Positions 27,796-37,008 of a stretch of DNA of 64,000 nt are shown here, piece by piece. The first letter of the stretch is position 1; every line of letters starts with the position of its first letter. The notes under the pieces were generated by a model, which saw nothing but the letters and a program-made list of their open reading frames with translations, was not told the DNA's origin and did not search any database. The DNA comes from Ponticoccus litoralis. Its GTDB lineage: Bacteria > Pseudomonadota > Alphaproteobacteria > Rhodobacterales > Rhodobacteraceae. Made by a program: the position numbers and the translations under genes. The stretch is from positions 109,158 to 173,157 of the forward strand of contig NZ_JBDNCH010000001.1 in the NCBI RefSeq assembly GCF_039769985.1, read 5' to 3'.

Positions 27796-28817
27796 ACCGG
27801 GCTCTCCTTGGGCAATGGCCGCCAGCCGGTCAGCGCATCCAGCAGCGCGACGGCAAAGGCCGCCGAAAAGGCGCCGGTCAGGGTCAGGGCGATCCGCGTG
27901 AAGGCAGCATAGCCGGCATCCTGGGTGCTGAGCGCCCCGGCGATCAGCGCCAGCATCACCGAGAAGGCATATTGATAGACCATGCTGGGATGCGGACCGA
28001 ACAGCATCTTCTGGCCCAGCCACAGACCACCCAGGAAAATCAGCCCGAGGATGATCGGCAGATGCGGCGACAGGGTGAACACCATCAGGGCCGCAAGTGC
28101 CAGCGCGGCGCCGAAAAGGGTCGCGCGCAGGCGCTGGAAGGCTTCGGAGAACACCGCCCGGCGTGTCGGGAACACCAGGACCATCGCAGCGATCACCGCC
28201 ATCATCATGTCCGAGGGCTGCATCACGGCGTAAAGCCAGAAGCTGAGCGCAAGCAGGACGGTTGCCCGGATCGCGGCGCCCGTGACGGCATTGCCATGGC
28301 CCGGCGTCGGATCGTCCACATGCTTGTCCCGGGTTCGCGCGGGCACCAGCAGGTAGACCAGCGGTCCGACCACAAGCGCGACAAATGCGGCCTGCACGAA
28401 GCCGTCGCGCAGGGTCTCGACCGTTGCGCTGCCATGCATCCCCATCACCGACATCAGCACCGTGACGATGACGATCAGCATGCCGGTCTGTGCGCCGGAC
28501 CGCAGGACCATCAGGAACCCGGCGAAATAGAGCCCCCACATGGCCGTGACATAGGCCAGCGGCATCGGGCGCAGCGTCTCGACCAGCCAAGTCATGATCC
28601 AGGGCAGTACGATCATCGCGCCGACCCCGCCCAAAAGCTTGGCCGGATCGAAGGCCCGGCGCTGCCCCGCGATAAGCCCCACCGGCAGCGCAGCGATGAT
28701 CGGCGGCAGCGCGGGATCGATCAGCGGGATCGCCGCATAGGCCAGCGCCCCGGTCAGGCCAAGGCGAAGGCCGTAATGCGGGTCGTCATCGACGTTGGGG
28801 CGGGGTGTGACATACAT
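27792..28817 (-). CDS. FUSC/DUF2955-like membrane protein
   Basis: A 341-residue polytopic protein with two halves of hydrophobic helices separated by a charged loop (R-T-R-D-K-H-V-D-D near residue 165), the arrangement of half-size fusaric acid resistance or DUF2955 proteins. Together with the HlyD-type protein immediately upstream it probably forms an aromatic-acid or drug exporter of the AaeAB kind. ATG 28817 lies 1 bp after the HlyD stop; an in-frame start further upstream would overlap that gene. Confidence 0.75.
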   Translation of the reverse strand: MYVTPRPNVDDDPHYGLRLGLTGALAYAAIPLIDPALPPIIAALPVGLIAGQRRAFDPAKLLGGVGAMIVLPWIMTWLVETLRPMPLAYVTAMWGLYFAGFLMVLRSGAQTGMLIVIVTVLMSVMGMHGSATVETLRDGFVQAAFVALVVGPLVYLLVPARTRDKHVDDPTPGHGNAVTGAAIRATVLLALSFWLYAVMQPSDMMMAVIAAMVLVFPTRRAVFSEAFQRLRATLFGAALALAALMVFTLSPHLPIILGLIFLGGLWLGQKMLFGPHPSMVYQYAFSVMLALIAGALSTQDAGYAAFTRIALTLTGAFSAAFAVALLDALTGWRPLPKESPV

Positions 28818-28818
28818 G

Positions 28819-29916
28819 TCAGTGCAGGTAGCTGGTCCAGGACCGCAGGCGCTGCATCCCGCGGGCCAGCAGGGCGATGGGGCCACCCTCGCTGCCATTG
28901 GCAAAGATCACCGCATGCACCTTGCCGCCGACCCGGGCACTGCGCGGCCAGGCCTCCATCCCGCCGATCAGCTCTATCCGCACCGGGATGCGCCGCGCGG
29001 GTTCGAACCAGCGGTTGCTGGGCTGGTTCACCACAAGCCCGTCCTGCACGCTTCGGCCCGGGCTGATGCCCCAGGCGATGCTCTGCACCCGGCCTTCGAA
29101 GATTTTCCCGGGCCGGGCGTCGAAAAGCAGGCGGGCGGGATCGCCGGGGCGCACCGCCTGCAACTGGTTTTCGCGCAGATCGACGGTGATCCAGGCCGCC
29201 TCGGCGTCGATGAAGGTCAGCGCCGGATTGCCGGCGCCGACAAACTGGCCTTCGGACAGGGTCACATTTGTGACGACGCCCAGATGCGGGGCGGTGACGG
29301 TGGTCGAGGCCAGATCGTATTGCGCCTGTTCCAGCTGTGCCTCGGCGGCGCGAATGGCCGGGTTGTCCCGGCCTTGCGGGCCTAGCTGGGCGCGCGCGCT
29401 TTCCAGGTTGGCCTCGGCGCTTTGCAACTGGGCCTCGGCCTCTGCAACGCTGGCGCGGGCCTGATCTCCCTGTGCCTTGGCCGCGATCCCGCGTTCCTCC
29501 AGCCGGAAGGTGCGCTCGGCTTCGGCGCGGGTGGTGTCGAGCGCGGTGCGCGCCTGGGTGACGGCAGCCTGTGCGGCCACGAGAGAGGCACTGGAGGCGT
29601 CGATGTTCTGCAGCGCGGTTTCCAGCTGCGCCTCGGCCTGACGCACCGCGAGCTCGAAGGGGCGGGCATCCAGCGACAGCAGCGGATCGCCGGCCTGCAC
29701 CACGGCGTCATCCTCGACGAGGACCGCCACCACCTCGCCGGACACGCGCGGCGCGACCTGCACCACCTGCGCCGATACGATCCCGCGCGAGGACGACGGG
29801 GTCAGCCGGTCGGTCGTCGCGTAGAGCGCCACCAGGGCGACCAGCACCAGGACAGTGACGACAGCCACCCGCCGGGCTGACCCCTGGCTTTGCTTCTCTG
29901 CGGCATCATGGGTCAT
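28819..29916 (-). CDS. HlyD/EmrA-type membrane fusion protein
   Basis: A 365-residue periplasmic adaptor with one N-terminal transmembrane helix (residues 17-35), a lipoyl half-motif (V-A-P-R-V-S-G-E-V), a long alanine/glutamate-rich coiled-coil hairpin (about 90-190) and a beta-barrel region (A-P-H-L-G-V-V-T-N-V). It links an inner-membrane pump to an outer-membrane channel. It begins 6 bp after the regulator stop. Confidence 0.88.
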   Translation of the reverse strand: MTHDAAEKQSQGSARRVAVVTVLVLVALVALYATTDRLTPSSSRGIVSAQVVQVAPRVSGEVVAVLVEDDAVVQAGDPLLSLDARPFELAVRQAEAQLETALQNIDASSASLVAAQAAVTQARTALDTTRAEAERTFRLEERGIAAKAQGDQARASVAEAEAQLQSAEANLESARAQLGPQGRDNPAIRAAEAQLEQAQYDLASTTVTAPHLGVVTNVTLSEGQFVGAGNPALTFIDAEAAWITVDLRENQLQAVRPGDPARLLFDARPGKIFEGRVQSIAWGISPGRSVQDGLVVNQPSNRWFEPARRIPVRIELIGGMEAWPRSARVGGKVHAVIFANGSEGGPIALLARGMQRLRSWTSYLH

Positions 29917-29922
29917 TCGGAC

Positions 29923-30303
29923 TCACTTCCTTTCCTGCTCGGGCGGGGATACCGCGCGCATGAATCTGAGCGTTGCCGCCGTGCCCCTGCCGAGATCCCG
30001 CGCGGCCTGTTCCGTCGGAGACAGGTTACCCCGGCCATCCGACACCAGCCAGCCTTTTGAAATCAGGTCCTTGACCTTGCGGCGCACGGTTTCGCGCGGG
30101 ATGTCCGAATACAGAGAAACCGAATGCGTGTTCACGCCGGTCGATGCCCCGGTGCCCTTGTCCAGGGCCGCATAATGTCGCTCGGCGATCACCGCCATGA
30201 TCAGGCCCTTGTCCAGATCGTTGTCCAATTCCCGGCGCAATACGATCAGTAGCTCTGAAAAAGCCCTGACATGCGCACGAAACGCCACTGCATCATGGGC
30301 CAT
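29923..30303 (-). CDS. Winged-helix regulator of the efflux operon
   Basis: A 126-residue protein with a MarR-like winged helix: D-I-P-R-E-T-V-R-R-K-V-K-D-L is the recognition helix and G-W-L-V-S-D-G-R-G-N-L the wing. It is the first gene of the leftward operon and likely its repressor. ATG 30303 has GAGGGAG upstream; a longer version from 30345 is less likely. The 30304-30549 gap is a divergent promoter region with no further gene. Confidence 0.7.
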   Translation of the reverse strand: MAHDAVAFRAHVRAFSELLIVLRRELDNDLDKGLIMAVIAERHYAALDKGTGASTGVNTHSVSLYSDIPRETVRRKVKDLISKGWLVSDGRGNLSPTEQAARDLGRGTAATLRFMRAVSPPEQERK

Positions 30304-30549
30304 CAGGCTCCCTCCCTGCCACCCCTCAAAGGGCATAGTCCGCATTCACATTACCCATTTCGGGGAATTTGGCCATGCCATCCGCTTGCCGTGCCGGGAC
30401 GGGCGCCCGACATTGGTGGGCAGAAGGCAGGAGGGCCCCGCCATGGACGATCCGCAGCGCGTCAGCCTGAAAGGGCGGCGGCGGGCGGACCCGACTGATC
30501 ACAGCGCAGGCCCGAATGGCGTGGCGTCATCGCGAAAGGACCGGAATGA

Positions 30550-31023
30550 ATGAAACCCAGCTTCCTGAATGACCAAGGACAGAGTATCCTGAAAGCTGCA
30601 CTCTTCGCGGCGGTGATCAACGGCGCGATCAATGGAGTCATACAACTGTTTCTGCTGCGCGCGCATACACCGCTGATGCTGACCGTCGACGGGATCACCA
30701 ACGACGCGCATACCGTGTTCGGCACGGCGGTGACGCTGGCCGCCGTCTTGGCGATGATCCTGACGGTTGTCGGGCATGTCACGCTGAAGGGCCCGAAACG
30801 CCGCTTCTGGCCGCATGGGCTTCTGCTGACCCTCTGGCACGGGCTGCTGGCCTTCGGCGCCGTCGTGTCGGCCGCTGTCCTGTGGCAGCGCTTCGCGGGC
30901 TCGGTCGAAGTGTCCTTGTTGACGGCAAGCGCGATGATCGGTCTGATCGCGGCACTGGTGGCCGGGGTCATTACCTACAGAACCAACATGGCCAGCCGGC
31001 TACAGCCGGTGCCTGCGCAATGA
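30550..31023 (+). CDS. Small four-helix membrane protein of unknown function
   Basis: A 157-residue protein with four predicted membrane helices (around residues 14-36, 55-78, 90-112 and 122-145) and basic segments between them (K-G-P-K-R-R-F-W-P-H). I do not recognise a named family. It is preceded by AAAGGA and followed 22 bp later by the serine hydrolase gene, so the two may be co-transcribed. Confidence 0.65.
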   Translation: MKPSFLNDQGQSILKAALFAAVINGAINGVIQLFLLRAHTPLMLTVDGITNDAHTVFGTAVTLAAVLAMILTVVGHVTLKGPKRRFWPHGLLLTLWHGLLAFGAVVSAAVLWQRFAGSVEVSLLTASAMIGLIAALVAGVITYRTNMASRLQPVPAQ

Positions 31024-31045
31024 AACATGGGCGAGGAGACAAGAA

Positions 31046-32696
31046 ATGTCCGCGAAACGAAATGCACTGTTCGGCACATTCATCGCCGCGCTCATGTCCT
31101 CGGGCGGCGTGATGGCACAGGATGCACCCGCCTCGGCACAGGCGTCGAATCCCGAAACGCTTGGCTGGATGCAGGGGTTTCCGCCGCCCGATGACCGGAT
31201 CATCCGTTTTACGGATCCCGATTACTTCGCCTTTCCGAAGCTGCGCTGGACCGTGTGCAACTTCCGCGCGCTGATGCCCAACACCGCCGTGCGCAACGGT
31301 TCTGACGGCGCCGATGTGCTGCCGGTCGCGCTTGATGCCGGGATCGACGACCTCAGCTTCACGCCGCTCGGCTCGGACGAGACGATGACCTGGGACGAGG
31401 CCTTCGACGCCAACTATACCGACGCCATGTTGGTCATGCACCGCGGGCGCATCGTCTACGAACGCTACGACGGCTGCATGGCCGAGCAGGTTCTGCACGG
31501 CGCGATGTCGGTGACCAAGTCCATCACCGGCCTGATCGGAGAGGTTCTGGTTGCCGAGGGCCGCCTGGATGAAAGCGCGCTGATGGCCGACCTGATCCCG
31601 GAGCTGGCCGATAGCGCCTTCGGCGATGCGACCGTGCGTCAGGTGCTGGATATGACCACCGCGCTCGACTACTCCGAGGACTACGCCGACCCCGAGGCCG
31701 ATGTCTGGACCTATGCGCAGGCGGGCAGCACCCTGCCGCCGCCCGAGGGCTATGAGGGGCCGCGCAGCTATTTCGAGTTTCTCGAAACGGTCCGCAAGAA
31801 CGGCACCCATGGCGAGGCCTTCGGTTACCGCACGATCAACACCGATGCGGTGGGCTGGCTGATTGCCCGCACCACGGGAATGACCGTGGCGGATTGGCTG
31901 GCGGAAAATGTCTGGACCCGGATCGGAGCCGAGCGCGAGGCGTTCTATACGGTCGACTCCATCGGCACGCCCTTCGCGGGGGGCGGGTTCAACGCCACGC
32001 TGCGCGACATGGGGCGGCTGGGTCAGCTGATCCTGAACGATGGCGTCTGGAACGGCGAGCAGATCCTGCCCGCCGCCGCCATCGCCCGCATTCGTGAGGG
32101 CGGCGACAAAGAGGCCTTTGCCAAGGCCGGCTATGACCTGCTGCCGGGCTGGAGCTATCGCGGCATGTGGTGGGTCAGCCATGACGACCACGGCGCCTTT
32201 GCCGCGCGCGGCGTGCATGGCCAGACCATCTGGATCGACCCGAGCCGCCGAGATGGTGATCGTGCGCTTTGCCTCGAACCCGGTGGCCGGAAATGCCGCC
32301 AATGACCCGACATCGCTGCCCGCCTATCGCGCGGTGGCCGATCACCTCATGGCGCAGCAGACCGCCCCTGTGTTGCAGGGCCCGGACTGGATCATCGAGG
32401 ATATCGACGGGCGCGGGGTCATCGACAGATCGCCCGCCAGCCTGAACTTCGGCGCCGATGGCCGCCTTTCGGGCAACGGAACCTGCAACCGTCTGGTGGG
32501 GTCCTACAGCGAGGCGGACAATACGATTGCGCTTGAGCAGGTTGGCACGACGATGATGGCCTGCCCGGAGGCGCTGATGGAACAGGAGCGCCGCCTTCTG
32601 GACATCCTGCAGGGAGAGGTCGCCTTCGAATTCACCCAGGAGGGAGCCCTGATCCTGACCGGACCGGATGGCCGGACAATCCTGGCGCGGCGGTGA
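31046..32696 (+). CDS. Exported serine beta-lactamase-like hydrolase with C-terminal META domain (frame break near 32250)
   Basis: About 549 residues after correction. An N-terminal signal peptide (F-I-A-A-L-M-S-S-G-G-V-M-A) precedes a class C beta-lactamase/esterase-like domain, whose nucleophile is in M-S-V-T-K-S (S-x-x-K) near residue 156, with a possible Y-x-N-like element in Y-R-T-I-N-T and H-G-Q-T-I-W near the end. After the break the protein continues into a META/HslJ-type domain: W-I-I-E-D-I-D-G-R-G, then G-N-G-T-C-N-R-L-V-G-S-Y and M-M-A-C-P-E. This combination is uncommon. Confidence 0.78.
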
Positions 32697-33066
32697 CGCC
32701 CGGGGCTGCGCGGGATGTGCAGCCTGTGGTGCCGGTCAGAAGGGCCCGTCCCCCGGCGCATTGCGGGGGGTCGGGCCATGTCGGGCGGGTGCCGCCCCCG
32801 TCACGGAATGAAAGGCGCAACCGGTCAGGAATGCAGGCCCATGCGCAACGACACCTTGAACGGACGTTGACGAAGGGACCACAGCCAACGCCGCGGCGGC
32901 GTGGAAGCGGTCACCCGGATTTGCGCCGATCCTCACCGGGGAAACCTCGCCGCCGTTGAGGCCGACGCGGGGGCTGTCGCGCCCCCTGCCGTGGCCCATC
33001 CTTCGAACCTTCTGGCATCGCGATGGGCCTGCGTGTCCCGGTGCCGCGATGCCCTCGATGCCTCTG
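32697..33066. other. 370-bp convergent gap
   Basis: No gene is supported. A GC-only hairpin (CCCCCG/CGGGGG, 32750-32769) lies between the converging hydrolase and transporter genes and may act as a weak terminator. Confidence 0.35.
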
Positions 33067-34029
33067 TCACCGGGGCCGGACTCTCCGGCTCTTGTGGGCC
33101 GTCGGCTGCATGGAGGTCGGCGCGCGGGCTCTCTCGCGGTAGACGACGTAAAGGCCCGAGGCAAGAATGACGGCGATCCCCAGCCAGGTCATCCGGTCCG
33201 GGAAGTCTCCGAAGACCAGGAACCCCGCGGCGGTGGCACCGATGATCTCGAGATACTGGAACGGTGCCAGAAGCCCGGCTTCCGCGTGGCGAAAGGCTTC
33301 GGCGATCAGGACATAGCTTCCGGCGGCAAGAAGGCCGCTGCCCAGGATGAGGGCCCAGTCCGCCGTCGCAAGGGCGCCCGGGGCCGGTGGAACAATGCCA
33401 GCCGCGCGAAGGCCGAGGGACAGCGCGACCAGACCGAGGCAGGCATAGATCGTGGCGCCGCACTGGACGGTCAGACCGGAGCGGCTGCGCGAGGCGCGGC
33501 GCAGGACGATCATATTGAGCGCATAGGAGGTGGCGGCGAGCAGCGGTAGCAGCGCGGCGGTCTCGAACTCGGCGCCGGGCCGGATCACGATCAGCGCACC
33601 GACCAACCCTGCGCCGACCGCTGCAAGGCGGCGGGGGCCAACGGTTTCGCCAAGCAGGGGACCGGCCAGCACCGTCAGGATCAGGGGCTCGACGAAGAAG
33701 ATGGCAATCGCGGTGGCAATCGGCATGACCGCGAAGGCGCTGATCAGACTGACAAGCGTGATCATCACCAGCAGGCCGGACAGTGCAACGACCGGCGAGA
33801 ACATTGCGCCACGGAGGCGCCTGCGCATCAGCACCGCCGCGGGCAGAAGGAAGGCCGCCTGGGCGAGGACGCGCGCGGTCGCGACGTCGGTCGGGCTCAG
33901 CTTCTCCGTCAGAAGCTTCGACAACGTGTCGCTCAGTGGCAGCAGGAACATTGCCACGGCCATGCAGGCCATTCCTGCGAAAGATCCGGTCCGCATGGTC
34001 TGCGACCGGTCGGGCGAGGCAAGAGACAT
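33067..34029 (-). CDS. EamA/DMT-family transporter
   Basis: A 320-residue protein with ten predicted transmembrane helices in two repeated EamA halves, typified by S-A-F-A-V-M-P-I-A-T-A-I-A-I-F-F-V-E-P and A-P-F-Q-Y-L-E-I-I-G-A. Such proteins export or exchange metabolites; substrate is unknown. ATG 34029 follows TGAGGTG. It is a single-gene unit. Confidence 0.85.
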   Translation of the reverse strand: MSLASPDRSQTMRTGSFAGMACMAVAMFLLPLSDTLSKLLTEKLSPTDVATARVLAQAAFLLPAAVLMRRRLRGAMFSPVVALSGLLVMITLVSLISAFAVMPIATAIAIFFVEPLILTVLAGPLLGETVGPRRLAAVGAGLVGALIVIRPGAEFETAALLPLLAATSYALNMIVLRRASRSRSGLTVQCGATIYACLGLVALSLGLRAAGIVPPAPGALATADWALILGSGLLAAGSYVLIAEAFRHAEAGLLAPFQYLEIIGATAAGFLVFGDFPDRMTWLGIAVILASGLYVVYRERARAPTSMQPTAHKSRRVRPR

Positions 34030-34644
34030 AGGACACCTCATAGCTTCAGGCTCCGCGCGATGGTGCGGAAGCAAGTCCGGGCGTTCAGGACATCGGTTGA
34101 CAATATCGGGGTTGGGCAGCGGAAGCTGCGACGCCATCGCATGCTGCTTTGCACAGCGCGTATAGGGGGCTTCAAGGGGCTTGTCCAATCCGGAGAGCAG
34201 GCAGATTTCTGGCCCGACCGCCGGGTGTGGCCGATGCCCTCGGGCAAGTGCGCCGGGACGGCATGCGGCCCGCGCTTCGAGGGTTCGGACTGGCGGATAG
34301 GCCGGATCGTATCCCGGCCTGCGGCTGCGATCCTGCCGGTTCGGGCGATGGCACCGCAGGGGGCTTGCCCTCGGCGGCGTGCAGATCTGCGATGTCCCCC
34401 GTGCAAGCAACCGATGGGGGCGCTGACCCATCGGTTTGTCGCCCCCTTTCCGGCGGGCCAGAAGGGCCGTGCCGCCAAGGACGGCGAAGCGGATCAGGGG
34501 TGGGATCGCCGGTTGAGGGGCCCCGGGGGCATGGGATCGGCGGCAGATGCAACCCGGGCTGCCGGAAGGCGACGGTCATCGCCTTCCCGGCTTTTCGGGC
34601 AAGGGTCGGCGCGGGTCTTCGAACCGGTCTTGCGACCGACGGCG
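34030..34644. other. 615-bp gene-free stretch with a perfect hairpin
   Basis: No supported gene. AACCGATGGG (34411-34420) and CCCATCGGTT (34429-34438) form a perfect 10-bp stem with an 8-nt loop. No T-run of terminator length follows on either strand. It is about 200 bp beyond the alcohol dehydrogenase stop. Confidence 0.5.
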
Positions 34645-35658
34645 CTATGCCGTGCAGTCGATCAGAACCTTCACATTCGCCTCGTCCCGGGCGGCGATCA
34701 GCTCGAAGACCTGTGCGGACTGGCTCAGCGGCAGGGTGCGGGTGATCAGGCGTTCAAGATCATCTGCCAGGGTCATCGCCAGATCGATGCTGCGGCGGAA
34801 CTGTTCGCGGGTATAGACGCGCGAGCCTACCAGGCGCAGCTCCTTGAAGGCGATGTCGAGCAGCGCGACCGGGCAGGGGGATTTGTGCAGCGATGTCAGG
34901 CAGATGGTGCCGCCGGGTCTGGCGATCCGGGTCATGTCGCCTGCGGCATCGGCCACGCCTGCGCATTCGAAGACCACATCGACACCGTCACCGCCGGTCA
35001 TCGTCTGGACCTGCGCCGACAGGTCCTCGTGGCGCAGGTCGACCGGCTGGAAGCCCAGATCCCGCGCCAGGGCCAGCCGTGCAGGATCGACGTCCGACAC
35101 CAGGACAGAGGCTGCGCCGGCTTGCCGCGCGGCAAGCGCGGTCAGCAGGCCGATCGGGCCAGCGCCCAGAACCGCAATGCGGTCCGCAAGCCCCATGCCC
35201 GATTGTTCCACCGCGCGCAGCGCCACCGCCATCGGCTCGACCAGCGCCGCAATGCGGTTGTCCATCTCTTCCGGCACCGCGAAGAGCATGTCTTCGTCCA
35301 CCGCGAGATATTGCGCGATGCCGCCATCCCCGTCGATGCCGATCAGCCGGAGGCTGTTGCAGACATGGGGCTTGCCGGTGCGGCAGGGATGGCAGGTTCC
35401 GCAAGAGAACAGGGGATAGGCCACCACCCGCTGGCCCGGGCCGAAGCGGCTGCCGGGGGTGACGACTTCGCCCACGAATTCGTGCCCAAGGATCAGCGGC
35501 GCGGCGGCGCGCGGGTGGCTGCCGGAATGGATGCCGATATCGGTGCCGCAGACACCGCAGAGCTGCAGCTTCAGCAGCACCTCGCCGGGTTTGGGCTGCG
35601 GTTGCTCGGTCTCGCGGACCTCGACGGATTTCGGTCCGGTATAGACAAGGGCTTTCAT
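34645..35658 (-). CDS. Zinc-dependent medium-chain alcohol dehydrogenase
   Basis: A 337-residue polyol/threonine dehydrogenase-type enzyme. Catalytic zinc ligands are in C-G-V-C-G-T-D (first cysteine near residue 37) and G-H-E-F-V-G-E (near 59); the structural zinc cysteines are in C-G-T-C-H-P-C-R-T-G-K-P-H-V-C. The NAD-binding G-A-G-P-I-G-L-L lies near residue 165. The family contains sorbitol, L-idonate and galactitol dehydrogenases. It is the last gene of the TTT/cupin/SDR operon, 18 bp after the SDR gene. Confidence 0.88.
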   Translation of the reverse strand: MKALVYTGPKSVEVRETEQPQPKPGEVLLKLQLCGVCGTDIGIHSGSHPRAAAPLILGHEFVGEVVTPGSRFGPGQRVVAYPLFSCGTCHPCRTGKPHVCNSLRLIGIDGDGGIAQYLAVDEDMLFAVPEEMDNRIAALVEPMAVALRAVEQSGMGLADRIAVLGAGPIGLLTALAARQAGAASVLVSDVDPARLALARDLGFQPVDLRHEDLSAQVQTMTGGDGVDVVFECAGVADAAGDMTRIARPGGTICLTSLHKSPCPVALLDIAFKELRLVGSRVYTREQFRRSIDLAMTLADDLERLITRTLPLSQSAQVFELIAARDEANVKVLIDCTA

Positions 35659-35676
35659 GGGGCGGGTTTTCCTTTG

Positions 35677-36450
35677 TCAGGCGACGGCATAGCCGCCGTC
35701 AACGGGAATGACGGTGCCGGTCATGAAGCCGGCAAGCGGGGTGGTCAGGAACAGCGTCGGGCCGGCCAGGTCGCCCGGCTCGCCCCAGCGCGCCATCGGT
35801 GTGCGCGACACGATGGCCGCCGCGCGTCCGGCATCCTCTTGCAGGCCCGAGGTGAGCGGCGTTCTGATCCAGCCCGGGGCGATGGCATTCACGCGGATGC
35901 CATCCGGCGCCCAGGCGATGGCCAGTGACTTGGTCAGCTGCGCCACGCCGCCTTTCGAGGCGGAATAGCCCGGCACCAGGCCGCCGCCGAAGAACGACAG
36001 CATCGAGGCGGTCATGACGATGGACCCGCCGGTGCCGGCCAGCGCGGGCCTGGCGGCATGGGCGCAGCGCATCGCGCCGTTGAGGTTGATGTCCACCACC
36101 TGCGCGAAGACGCCGGGGTCCAGCTCGGCCCCGCGGCGGATCACACCGGCGCAGCAGACCAGCGCGTAAAGGTCCGGGGTGCCGCCGACCACATCGGCGA
36201 CCTCCGCCTCGTTCCGCACGTCGAGCTGGCGGAACGAGAGGCGGGAGGACAGCCCCTCGGTCTCGGCCCAGTCCCGGGCGGCGGCGATGTCCGCCTCGGC
36301 CACCCCGGTGGCCACCACGTCGGCACCCGCCTGCGCGTAGGCCTTCGCGATGCTGCGACCGATGCCCGAAGAGCCCCCGGTGACCATGACCCGCCGACCC
36401 GAGAGGAAGGGCGCCGCCCGGGCGCCTGTCTCTGCCTGCCCGGACATCAT
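35677..36450 (-). CDS. Short-chain dehydrogenase/reductase
   Basis: A 257-residue classical SDR: cofactor motif T-G-G-S-S-G-I-G near residue 23, C-C-A-G-V (N-N-A-G equivalent) near residue 93, and the active-site set with serine in M-T-A-S-M-L-S and Y-S-A-S-K near residue 155. The end, V-I-P-V-D-G-G-Y, is typical. The ATG overlaps the cupin stop (ATGATG). Substrate unknown. Confidence 0.88.
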   Translation of the reverse strand: MMSGQAETGARAAPFLSGRRVMVTGGSSGIGRSIAKAYAQAGADVVATGVAEADIAAARDWAETEGLSSRLSFRQLDVRNEAEVADVVGGTPDLYALVCCAGVIRRGAELDPGVFAQVVDINLNGAMRCAHAARPALAGTGGSIVMTASMLSFFGGGLVPGYSASKGGVAQLTKSLAIAWAPDGIRVNAIAPGWIRTPLTSGLQEDAGRAAAIVSRTPMARWGEPGDLAGPTLFLTTPLAGFMTGTVIPVDGGYAVA

Positions 36451-36986
36451 CGGATGAACTGGTCCACGTAACCGGCCCCAAGACCGACTTCTTCGTAGTG
36501 GTTGCGGCACATCTCGATCTTGGTGAAGACGTCCTCGAAACCCATGGTCTTGCCGTAGGGGTCGACGTAAAGCATGACGCCGTTGACCTGGAAGTAGGTG
36601 ATCATCTCGGTCACGTCCTCGGGCACCACCAGGGTATGCGTCTCGCCCGGGGGCTCGTAGACATAGCCGCCTTCGCGGGCTTCCCAGTCGTGTTCCAGAT
36701 AGTGCCAGCGGCCTTTCAGCACGAAGCCATGCACCGGCTGCGGATGGCGGTGGCGCGACAGCACGCCCGATTTGCGCACGCGCAGCAGGTTCATCCAGTA
36801 CCCCTGCGAGGCATTCAGGCAGAGCGGGCGAAAGGACACCGATTCAGTCTGCGGCACCCAGACACGTTCGTCGGTGGCGATGGCCTCGGGGATGACGATC
36901 TCTTCGGCGGCATCCTTGGGGAAGGGCAGCTGGTACGGGGTGAGCGCATCGTCGCGCGTTTCGGCTTTGTCGGGTTCGACGGGCAT
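36447..36986 (-). CDS. Cupin protein, dihydroxyacetophenone dioxygenase-like
   Basis: A 179-residue cupin. Metal ligands are visible in S-R-H-R-H-P-Q-P-V-H-G and in the second motif P-P-G-E-T-H-T-L-V. The size and the W-H-Y-L-E-H-D-W-E-A block resemble proteins annotated as 2,4'-dihydroxyacetophenone dioxygenase, but many such cupins have other roles. A strong AGGAGG precedes ATG 36986. It sits between the TctA permease and the SDR gene. Confidence 0.72.
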   Translation of the reverse strand: MPVEPDKAETRDDALTPYQLPFPKDAAEEIVIPEAIATDERVWVPQTESVSFRPLCLNASQGYWMNLLRVRKSGVLSRHRHPQPVHGFVLKGRWHYLEHDWEAREGGYVYEPPGETHTLVVPEDVTEMITYFQVNGVMLYVDPYGKTMGFEDVFTKIEMCRNHYEEVGLGAGYVDQFIR

Positions 36987-37008
36987 GAGAGCCTCCTTTT
37001 TTGTGGAG

